Assembly (NCBI GenBank): GCA_029747585.1
Contig: JAPEVF010000841.1
Span: forward strand, 1 to 19,453
Length of the DNA: 19,453 nt
Origin: Pleurotus djamor
Taxonomy: Eukaryota; Basidiomycota; Agaricomycetes; Agaricales; Pleurotaceae
Direction: 5' to 3'
Made by a program: the position numbers and the translations under genes. Positions 8,801 to 16,025 of the stretch are shown here, one piece after another; position 1 is the first letter of the stretch, and each line of letters begins with the position of its first letter. The notes below the pieces were generated by a model. It ran no database searches, was not told where the DNA came from, and saw only the letters and a list, made by a program, of their open reading frames with translations.

Positions 8801-11240
8801 CAAAGAAGATTTCCTTCAGGGCATTCAACGGTCTTCCCGGTGTCACCATCAGCAACTTCCAATTACCCAGAGACGATCCCGCTGGTGGTATCTCAATCGA
8901 GACGGACTCGATGATTCCATCACCTGCCCGTACGTTACTTTATCGGTATGATTCGTACCACGCACTGATTATGTTCTAACAGAGCTGGGAATTGACCTCG
9001 GTACCATTGGGTTCGAAACATTCTTCGAAGGCGTATCTCTTGGACGTTCGTATTCCTCTACTTACGTTACTAAGAACATACTTCTAATAATCCTGTTTAG
9101 CCCTCTCCGGAAATAACCTCTTCCTTGCTGCCAACTCTCTGACCACCCTTCCCCTCTCCGGCCGAATCGTCCCCCAGAGTGGTTCGAACCTCGACGCCGT
9201 CGGCAAACTCTTCTCTCAATTCCTAGCCGGTCACAATCAAACACTCGTCGCAAAGGGAGACTTCGTGCAGCCTGGTGGTACTCAAGTTGGTTGGCTGAGC
9301 GATGCCTTCAAGACATTGGAACTCTCAGTTATCCTGCCTGGCCAAGTCTTCGATGTGAGCACACTTCACACCTTCTACAGTCGGCTCCTCCCTAACTACA
9401 ATGTTATTGTAGATCATCACGGCGATTACGCTTGACGACTTTGCGGTGACCATGCAAACTCCCGACCAAGCATTCGCACCTCTCGCGAGCTCGCAAGGTA
9501 CAGTAGCCCAATACAAGAACCCCTTCGGCTTCTCTCTGCAAGTGACAGAGTCACAACAGACTCTCATCCTCAGCTCCTCTGGCGTCGACATCGCTCAGGT
9601 ACGCCATCTTTCATCGTCTCCCTCCCAATACCAATCTAAACTTCCTTTCTAACCCAAACCACTTCATATTCATAATTTCATAGCTGGACATCCCAAGGGC
9701 TCCCGCAAACGGCGGCGTATCAACCGGCAACCCGGTCGACCTCCCAATCACCTTCAAAGACGTCCCCATGAGGGCATTGAACAACCAAGGCTTCCAAGCC
9801 CTCTTCGCGCATGTCACTTTGCAAGATACCGCCTCGCTTGACCTCAAGGGTACTGCAGACGTCACCGGACGCACGGCAATAGGCGATGTACCTCTATTGG
9901 GCATACCGTTCAATGTGCCTTCTTCGTTGAAAGGTATGTACACATGACTGAATTTCCTTGCGTTATGAATCTTATTTGTGTGTTAGGAATTAATGCCTTT
10001 GGTGGTCGTGCATCATTGAGCGACGTTAAGGTGACAGGAAGCGGTGGTAATGGAGGCAATGAATTCATCGTTTCGCCTCTGATCAACTCCCTACAAAACC
10101 CCTCGAACGTCTCACTGAACACTGTGGACATATCGTTACCGGTTTCCTTCAAAGATGTCAAGATCGGGCGCGCTGTGATCAACGTGAGTCTATCGCCCCC
10201 AATCCCTTTGCAACGCCTTACAAGAGCAATCGTGTAGCCATTTAACTTGAAACCCGGAACCAACGACATCCCTGCCGAATTCCACTACCAACCCGACAAC
10301 GCAAACGACACCATCGCCCAAAGCTTCCTCACCGAATTCATCCAAACCGACAACCAACTCCCCCTCGTCATCCAGGGAGACGCTGCAAGCACCCCTTTCG
10401 CTTCTCTGCAACCTGCCCTTGGCGGCCTCCGCCTCACATCCGAACTGCAAGGCCTCAACAAACCCACCATAATCACCCACGTCCAAGTCTTTATCACCCT
10501 TGACACCCTCACCAACAACCTCGTATCCGTCAACTTCGACGTCCAAAACCCGCTCGACACCGACCTCATCATCGAACGCGTCCAAAGCGACTCCGGGGTC
10601 AACGGCGAAACCTTCGCGTTCTTCGACCAAACCTTTGACAATTTCGTCATCCCCCCCCGGACAAACCGTCAACTCCGGTACATTCGACAACGTCTTACTC
10701 ACCCAAGGCGCCATCGCCGCGTTGGAGATCGTACCCTTGGGGATTCTGGATATCGCTGCGGCGAATACGGTACGGATCGGGAGTAAAGGAGGGTATCAGG
10801 TTCCGTGGCTCAAGTTGAATCAAGCAGCGGTTCCAACGAAGTATGATCTGCAACTTGGGTTTGCTGCGATGAGGCAGAAGGCGGAAGCTGTGAATGCTAC
10901 GTCGACGGCTGAAGTGTCGTCTTCGACTTCGTTGCATTCCGAGTCGGCATCTGCATCAGCATCAGAAGCAACAGCAACCGGAGAGACCCAGACGGCTGAG
11001 GCTGAGGCTCCAGCGACCACAACGGCAGCATCTGAGTCTGCGTCAGAGGCAGCCGTGGAGGAATCACCAACGGTGAAAGAAGACAAAGTGGTCGAGACGA
11101 AGGCTGCTGAAGAGACGCACAGCGCGGACGCTCCAGCTTCAACACCTAACGCAGACGACTCCTCAGCTGCACCATCCTCATCCTCATCTTCACCTACTGA
11201 CAAAGACACAAACACTGACACTGACACTGCTTCAAGTTAA
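2835..11240 (+). CDS. Giant DUF3712/LEA2-like tandem-repeat protein (Tag1-like family), 5' end missing
   Basis: Exons by splice consensus and phase: 2835-3168, 3222-3313, 3369-3498, 3556-3771, 3827-3874, 3925-4028, 4079-4133, 4183-4317, 4367-4730, 4784-4866, 4922-5051, 5111-5154, 5204-5242, 5293-5462, 5512-5566, 5627-5638, 5688-5842, 5901-6155, 6211-6821, 6877-6890, 6940-6973, 7030-7057, 7101-7145 (uncertain), 7189-7755, 7806-7846, 7899-7993, 8049-8092, 8145-8245, 8300-8395, 8452-8498, 8555-8627, 8688-8929, 8983-9045, 9101-9354, 9413-9598, 9684-9933, 9987-10183, 10238-11240. The total is about 2,136 residues. The protein is built of about 760-residue units, each with a VPQ anchor, a W-L motif, an LPFGF or NPFGF motif, an NPS-N-L/V motif, NPF (LEA2-type) and, in the first two units, an FEW...GFNGL...DPAGGI block typical of DUF3712. 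The family is best known from fungal vacuolar membrane proteins with one N-terminal membrane span and a lumenal repeat domain; the span would lie in the missing part. One extra C at 10651-10658 breaks the last exon. Family assignment is firm; function is inference. Confidence 0.9.
2874..6041 (+). repeat. Protein repeat unit 1 of the giant gene (about 756 residues)
   Basis: This unit is counted from the VPQ anchor codons at 2874-2882 to the next anchor at 6042. In order it holds an ISWL motif, LPFGFGLSIGEI after the first intron, an FNPSNLNLATGDM motif spanning 3827-3874, an NPF at 4423-4431, a LPKFVQTAF helix-like stretch from 4790, a NAGPFDAKISF motif at 5232-5310, and the DUF3712 core at 5451-5945 with FEW, FNGL and DPAGGI. 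Introns interrupt it 17 times. Confidence 0.8.
5627..5638 (+). other. 12-nt microexon in the giant gene
   Basis: It is flanked by ATCTAG (acceptor ending at 5626) and GTAAAT (donor from 5639), and the next acceptor is ATATCAG after a CTAAC branch site. Inclusion keeps the DUF3712 core in phase and supplies the residues between ENLTV and the GIDVDGI stretch, matching the spacing in unit 2. A 14-nt exon at 6877-6890 is similar. Confidence 0.7.
6042..9168 (+). repeat. Protein repeat unit 2 of the giant gene (about 761 residues)
   Basis: This unit runs from the VPQ anchor at 6042-6050 to the next at 9169. The order matches unit 1: VTWL after the intron ending at 6210, LPFGFPLDITAL, NPSNL across the introns at 6822-6939, NPF at 7474-7482, TNAGPLDSLISF in the exon 8300-8395, then the DUF3712 core at 8688-9045 with FEW, FNGL and DPAGGI. 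Intron positions are only partly shared with unit 1; the intron before VTWL, for example, is absent from unit 1. The stretch 7058-7188 is poorly resolved and may contain an alternative splice pattern. Confidence 0.8.
9169..11240 (+). repeat. Protein repeat unit 3 (partial) and low-complexity tail
   Basis: After the VPQ anchor at 9169-9177 come GWLSDAFK, KNPFGFSLQV, QNPSNV near 10094-10111 and NPF split by the intron at 10184-10237. The equivalent of the second half of the unit (LPKF region and DUF3712 core) is missing. After about 10870 the protein turns into a roughly 115-residue Ser/Thr/Ala/Glu-rich acidic tail that ends at TAA 11238-11240. The tail would be a natural O-glycosylation target if it is lumenal or extracellular; that is inference. 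Confidence 0.75.
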
Positions 11241-11467
11241 AGACACTAAATCCATTGTTCTTTATCATTATCACGTACTCACTTACTTACTTACGAATCA
11301 TTCTTCGAACAACTTCGAACACCTTGCCCATCCATAACTCTTACATTCATACGGCCCAACGCCCCTGTATCAGATTTTGTCAACGATGATGGTTTTGCTC
11401 TTTGTCACGGAAAAATTTGACAAAAGGAAGGACGTTGTTGTACAGAGGTCAAGTGAGTGATTTACAT

Positions 11468-11635
11468 TCAAGCTGACACAGACAGACGTCGCCGTGAGCG
11501 AACATGACCTAGAGACGGGCTTTTACAGGCGGTGGCCGCAACATCACGATTCAGGGGGAGGGCTGGCGCCGGGGCGCCGANCTTCTCCGCGGACGACTTG
11601 GAAGGCGTTGGCGTTCGGTTGGCGTCGGAGGTCAT
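11468..11635 (-). CDS. Possible small hypothetical protein (55 aa) or first exon
   Basis: The frame opens at ATG 11633-11635 and stops at TGA 11468-11470. It encodes a Pro/Ala/Ser/Thr-rich N-terminal part and an Arg-rich end, with a clear G/C bias at third codon positions in the first 35 codons, unlike the flanking DNA. One N falls at 11581 (codon 19). A GT within CTAGGTCATG could instead serve as a donor, making this a first exon. I recognise no family; the C-terminus (SVSA) is not a CaaX box, so it is not an obvious mating pheromone. Low confidence. Confidence 0.2.
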   Translation of the reverse strand: MTSDANRTPTPSKSSAEKXGAPAPALPLNRDVAATACKSPSLGHVRSRRRLSVSA

Positions 11636-12364
11636 TGGGCTTGGTGAAGTTAAGCTAGGGTGCTCACGGTCACGCTCAAGGGCCTATATGTAGCAACGTC
11701 TGAGCTCATTGAGCCTGGATGTTGGGGTGATGTATTGCGTGATGTCGTGATATTTGATGCGTTGTAAGCGGGACTTTGCAAGGGAACGAGGCCGTATCGA
11801 ATCGAGAAGCGCAGGCCACTTAGAGGTATGTATGATACAGGTAAGGATAAGAATAAGGAGAGGTATGCGAATGGCTGAATCTGGCCTCCGAGGATGATCC
11901 TAAACAGACGAGAAACGCGATAGACCTTGCTCAGTCCTCGGAGTCCTTCTCAGAGTCTCCGTATCTCTAGAGTATACTTAGTACTTACCCCTCGTCCCCG
12001 GAATACTCACCACCTTGTGGAGTAGAAGACCACCCCAGGCGTACCCTGGGCTCATCCACACAGCCTGAGGGAACTGGGAAGCTGGGATCGAGTCCGACGC
12101 GTCCGCGCCTAGATAAGGTCGAGTAGTGTGTAGAATGAGGAAACGAGGAGACGAGGAGTAGATTGTGGGTAGGAATGGAAGACGTAAAACCATNAAAAAC
12201 GTGTACCTACTCTGCATCTATCATATCGGACGTGTATGTAATTCGAGAGAATGGAAAGAGGTTAAAATGTCACGGTGATATGCAGGCTCGGGGAAGCGAG
12301 TGTACTTAATATATGATATATGATAAAGTATGTAAGGGATGTACATAAGGGGGAGTATGAGGAG

Positions 12365-12372
12365 TATATAAG
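12365..12372 (+). promoter_or_regulatory. TATA box for the F-box-like gene
   Basis: TATATAAG lies about 240 bases upstream of the chosen ATG. It is followed by a long C/T-rich tract (about 12490-12590), the usual leader and start-site context of highly transcribed fungal genes. Confidence 0.5.
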
Positions 12373-12605
12373 AGATGGGGTGCGTGCGCAGGGAAGGGGA
12401 AGCAAGAGTAAAAAAAGCAAACACCGAAACCGAAACGCAAACGACGCGAAAAGCAAACGAGGATCCTTACCAACCGACCTACTCACAATCCCCCACTTCT
12501 ACCCAGCCTCCCTCCATCCTCCCCATCCTCCCCGTTCTCCCTTCCTTNGCAGCCTCCCCCCAACCTTCCCCCTCAGACCCACTAACCACAGACAAACCAT
12601 CGACA

Positions 12606-13187
12606 ATGAGCTCAACCCCCACCGAAATATGGACCCACATATTCGCCTACGCCAGCGCCGACGACCGACACACAGCACGTAGTTTGGGGGAGGTATCGCG
12701 GTATGTGAGGGAGGTGACGAGGGGGGTGGGGCTGGAGAGGGTTGTGTTGAGGAGTGTTGAGGAGGTGGTGTGGTTTGCGGAGTTTTTGGAACAACGCGAA
12801 GGATATATTTTGGAGGGGAATGGGGAATGTGTTGATGGGGAGGAAAGAGGGAGGGTGAGGGTGAAGACACTGGATATCGCACTCGACATTGAAGGGAGTG
12901 ACTCCCCCGAAGCGGAAGGGGATGGTTGGTTGAAGTGGTTGAAGGAAGGGAAGGAACGAAGTACATGGGGAGACGATATCCCCTCCTTCGACACATATAT
13001 CACACAATCCCGCGTCCGCGGAATGGCCGCGTGTGATGCCCTCGAGAGGATATTGAAGCATGTTGTGGGCGGGGTGATGGATATGAGTATTTGGTGGAAT
13101 GCGAGGTATGAGAGGCGGTTTGGGGTGTTGCCAATTGGNTTGGGTGAGATGGGGAAGTTGGAGAGGTTGGTTGTGANGGGGGGATAG
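12606..13187 (+). CDS. F-box-like protein (reading frame probably continues to about 13326)
   Basis: The start ATG at 12606 is chosen because the F-box-type motif follows at once: PTEIWTHIFAYAS, then D-D-R, L-G-E-V-S-R and V-R-E (residues 5-45). This matches the LP-x-E-[IL]-x-x-x-I-F pattern of basidiomycete F-box proteins, which recruit substrates to SCF ubiquitin ligases through Skp1. Beyond it lies a charged, leucine-poor region with no clear repeat. The frame stops at TAG 13185-13187 next to a poly-G run containing an N (13177). Dropping that N continues the frame as VRGDRLPSCGW to a stop at 13324-13326, giving about 239 residues. Basidiomycetes carry large, poorly conserved F-box families, so no partner or substrate can be named. 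A frame also opens earlier, at 12375, but its proline/serine-rich start lies in the pyrimidine-rich leader. Confidence 0.6.
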   Translation: MSSTPTEIWTHIFAYASADDRHTARSLGEVSRYVREVTRGVGLERVVLRSVEEVVWFAEFLEQREGYILEGNGECVDGEERGRVRVKTLDIALDIEGSDSPEAEGDGWLKWLKEGKERSTWGDDIPSFDTYITQSRVRGMAACDALERILKHVVGGVMDMSIWWNARYERRFGVLPIXLGEMGKLERLVVXGG

Positions 13188-13496
13188 GTTGCCTAGTTGT
13201 GGGTGGGGTGGTGGTGGGAGGAAGGGTCACGGAGGGAGAGGAGAGGGCAGGGAGGATGGGGAGACAGGGAGTTGGAGGAAACAGTGTCCGATGCTNGAAG
13301 GAGGTGATGTTGGTTGGGGGTGTTAGTGTTCTCGCATAGACTAGACATAGACCTAGAGTAGGCGCAGATGTAGACCTAGACGTTTTATTATTCCTCAGTA
13401 ATCCTAATAACGCGTAGAAAATGATAAGTATTTGACATCCGTATATTTGAGAAATGACAAGGGAACAAGGGAACGAGCAAAAATGAAAGATCAAGC
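13188..13496. other. Convergent 3' region between the F-box-like gene and ATG5
   Basis: This stretch contains the probable C-terminal extension of the F-box gene (to 13326), a TAGACCTAGA direct repeat at 13348-13357 and 13371-13380, and a minus-strand polyadenylation signal for ATG5. The two genes are tail to tail, so their 3' UTRs probably lie very close or overlap. Confidence 0.5.
13384..13389 (-). terminator. AATAAA polyadenylation signal for ATG5
   Basis: The minus strand reads AATAAA about 108 bases beyond the ATG5 stop codon, a reasonable 3' UTR length for a fungal gene. Confidence 0.45.
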
Positions 13497-14746
13497 TCAA
13501 GGACGAGTGATCCCAACGCAAATATTCACCCAACCATCCGCACCCGCCAGACAAGCCCCCAACCACGCCATCTCCGCCTCCAGAGGTGTATACACCCCTT
13601 GTATCAACGCATACGCCAACTCGGGCACTATCGGTGCTTGTGGATGGGGATTCGTCCGTGATGGCGGGGGAGCAGGCGGTTGCGCAGGGAAGAGCAAAGG
13701 TATGTGATACGTCAGGTAGTTCCCTAGGGTGTTGGCCACACCGGAATCGAGGAGGGGTGGGACGAGGTCTTGGAGGACTGGGCCGTCGGGGAGGTAGACA
13801 CGGACGGGGACGCTGCGGACGTTGTAGGCGCCGTCACGGTCGGTTGTGCTGGTGGGATCGGCGGAGGGGGAGCGTGCGTGGACGGAGACGGAGGAAGAAG
13901 GGGGTGATTGGGGACNGGGTGGGGGCGGTGGTGGGGGTTACTTTTGAGGCGACGCGCCAGTAGTCGTCGAAGTTGTCTGGGTGGAAGTAGAGGGATGAGG
14001 AGATGAAGAATGTGGAAGAACAAAGGTGGGTGGGTTACTTACGGTCTTTGATTCCTTCCCAGATGCCATCCTGCTCTGCCTTTCTGAGACTGGTCATGCG
14101 TTTTGTGTTGCCCCAGCGGATGAAATCAGCTTCTTTGAGTTGGCCCATGAACGCTTGCTTGCATGCCTCGACGGAGGGGGATAAGAGGAGCTTGTCGGAT
14201 GGGGGAGATGCGAGGTGGAGGATGACTTTCAAGGGTGTAGATAGACGGTGTTGACGAGGAGATCGGACAGAGTTCGAGATGATGTGGTTGTCGTAGATCA
14301 AGCCTATGGGCCAATGCCTAGAGGTGATAGTTGGTTTTAGTTATTTTGTAAGACGAGGACGAGGACGAGGAGAGCAGAGGGATACTTACCANTTGAGAGG
14401 AACGCCATCATCGCTCTCGAACCACCATTCGTCTTCTTTGAGGAGCTCGGCGGCTGCCTCGTCGAACACGACGTCCATGAGAAAGCGTTTTATTTCTGGT
14501 AGGAGAAGAGGGAGGTAGCTAACGCGAGGAGCTTGGACATAGTAACATTCGAGACCGCGATCCGAGTTTGCGGGTAGTTCTTTGGAGTCGACGCGAACAT
14601 CGAGGGCGACTGTTCCTTCCCAGGTGAGTCGCCTGAAGAGAGTAGCTGCGATGGACGTTAGCAAAGTCGATATTGAACGGTATTAGGAAAGACGTACTTG
14701 AAGCTGGAGTGACTGTGTTGTTGTGTCGCCCTCCGTATGTCGACAT
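13497..14746 (-). CDS. ATG5: Autophagy protein Atg5, Atg12 acceptor of the Atg12-Atg5-Atg16 complex
   Basis: Minus-strand exons are 14746-14698, 14645-14390, 14317-14043 and 13976-13497, all with GT...AG introns (52, 72 and 66 nt), giving about 352 residues. Atg5 is covalently joined to Atg12 and, with Atg16, acts as the E3-like factor that lipidates Atg8 on the growing phagophore. Recognised features: the N-terminal ubiquitin-like start FRRLTWEGTVALDVRV, the block PRVSYLPLLLPEIKRF, the DEWWFESDDGVPL-x-W / HWPIGLIYD block across intron 2, and LKEADFIRWGN in which Lys 163 (codon 14134-14136) matches the conserved Atg12-conjugation lysine. The C-terminal domain has VPVRVYLPDGPVLQ and the final EMAWLGACLAGADGWVNICV. 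A Pro/Ser-rich linker lies between them. The last exon is out of frame by one base; omitting the N at 13916 restores phase, so this is probably a sequence error. Confidence 0.93.
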
Positions 14747-15557
14747 GGTTCCCTGGTAACTAGGCGGCGCCTAAGTTGCGCCTAAGCGCCAAAATTTCAC
14801 CGAATTCAACATTCAGCTCAAAAACATCAAGTTCAACTACACTTGCCCACCTCCCAGACACTCGCACCGAACGCGTACTCTCACCTGATGTGTAATGCTT
14901 GGAATCCATCCAAATTTTCAGACCTGAAACTCATAACCCCCAAAAACCATTTCCCCTTGAATAATGTTCCCTTGAATAACCAGTGCTTACAATGTACGCT
15001 AATCACGCGTACGGTCACGACAACTTCTGTCCTCTTCGTCTTTTTCAAGTCTCGTTTAGCGTCGTCCACTATCTTTTGCCCCGCATCGCAAGTAACGGCA
15101 TCGCCATAAGCAACTCATAAGAGAGACCAATGAGAGACGCGGGACGCAAAGAATAGGAAAGGATGTCGAAGGAGTTCTCCATAGGAGGAGGCTTTCTAAC
15201 AGGAAGAACCCATGGACCAAGTTGTCCGCGAAGCCATTCGCCTTCAAAGCACAGCAGCAATCGATCTACAAGGTTTTCCCGACACGGACAAAGGCAAACA
15301 TGGTGACGCCGGCGAAAGAAATGGATTTGCAAAGGACAGGCTAAACATAGAGATAATGTCGGAGGTACCAGAGACAGAGTAATAGATCTTTCAGCTACAC
15401 ACTTAGAGACAAAAGGACCTGACACGGACAAACCATGTGCATGATCACTTGCTACGTGATAGGCCTCCAGTGCGAGCCTGCGAGCAGAACCAAAGCCTAT
15501 TTAAGGACAAAGTCAACGTTCGCAGTGGCAACAGAGTCCAAGTTTGACAGCTGTGAG

Positions 15558-15575
15558 ATTGCTTACGTAAGCAAT
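15558..15575. promoter_or_regulatory. 18-bp perfect palindrome with TTACGTAA core (bZIP-type site)
   Basis: ATTGCTTACGTAAGCAAT is its own reverse complement across all 18 bases. The core TTACGTAA is the kind of dyad bound by bZIP dimers of the C/EBP, PAR and Yap-related types. It lies about 450 bases upstream of the GPI18 start and about 810 bases upstream of the ATG5 start, so it could serve either gene. The binding claim rests only on resemblance. Confidence 0.45.
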
Positions 15576-15858
15576 TCCATCATAAGACGCGACGTTGCTT
15601 CCTCATCGTTCCCGTCGTCGAGCTCGCTGCCTAGTCCTCTCCGATTTTCGTGCCCACCCTTCCACTTCCCCTCTTCTCTTGCACTTACAGTGTGATTGAG
15701 CTGGATTCCTGGTGGAATTCAGAGTCCTCAATCGCGCTCAGAACTTTTGGTTTCTTCGGGCTCATCGACCCGAGGACATTTTCCTCCGCCCCTCGCACCT
15801 CCTAGCGCGTGACCCTCTTTTCCAAGCTCCCGACCGAAACCAAAGGCTCTCCCCCACA

Positions 15859-15904
15859 CTTTGAACTCAGATGAAACATTGAATTGTGGAAACTGAGTTC
15901 AAAG
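15859..15904. repeat. Inverted repeat, 12-bp perfect arms, 22-base loop
   Basis: CTTTGAACTCAG (15859-15870) is followed 22 bases later by CTGAGTTCAAAG (15893-15904), its exact reverse complement. It sits 122 bases upstream of the GPI18 start, so it may form a hairpin in the leader or serve as a paired protein-binding site. Confidence 0.6.
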
Positions 15905-16025
15905 ATATACATCCCTACTCTGTGGTACCCACCAGTTACCCTGTAGTACTCACCCTCATCCGAAGCCCAACGCAAGACACAAAAAGAAATTTCATCCGCC
16001 CAGAGTAAACAAATACAGGGTCGAA

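Larger units (their letters stand above)
11241..12605. other. Intergenic region between the giant gene and the F-box-like gene
   Basis: It begins with the 3' flank of the giant gene, including an ACTT tetranucleotide run at 11280-11294. A GC-rich patch TGGCGCCGGGGCGCC lies at 11564-11578 beside an N at 11581. The only possible gene is a 55-codon minus-strand ORF (11468-11635). Between 11640 and 12250 no frame looks protein-like. AT-rich sequence at 12307-12330 and the TATA box at 12365 belong to the downstream promoter. Confidence 0.45.
14747..16025. other. 1.3 kb spacer between divergent ATG5 and GPI18
   Basis: It holds both promoters. Close to ATG5 the sequence GCGCCTAAG occurs twice (14768-14775 region and 14778-14786). 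A 12-bp direct repeat GACACGGACAAA occurs at 15281-15292 and 15421-15432. A 56-codon plus-strand frame starts at ATG 15212 and stops at 15380-15382; it has no recognisable motif and competes with other frames there, so I do not call it a gene. Pyrimidine-rich tracts at 15600-15680 and the palindromes listed separately lie on the GPI18 side. Confidence 0.45.

Noticed and set aside
10190..11227. Long minus-strand frames antisense to the last exon of the giant gene
   Set aside because: They are valine/alanine/aspartate-rich shadows of the repetitive plus-strand codons. The plus strand carries the conserved DUF3712-protein C-terminal region.
12499..13061. Several long minus-strand frames antisense to the F-box-like gene
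   Set aside because: They have Pro/Ser/His-rich composition typical of the reverse of G-rich coding sequence. The plus strand has a TATA box, a pyrimidine-rich leader and an F-box motif right after the ATG.
15212..15382. 56-residue plus-strand ORF from ATG 15212
   Set aside because: It is polar, has no recognised motif and competes with other open frames in the same stretch, so it cannot be told from chance without transcript data.
15069..15431. 120-residue minus-strand frame in the ATG5-GPI18 spacer
   Set aside because: It opens at TTG rather than ATG, shows no family motif, and overlaps equally good plus-strand frames.
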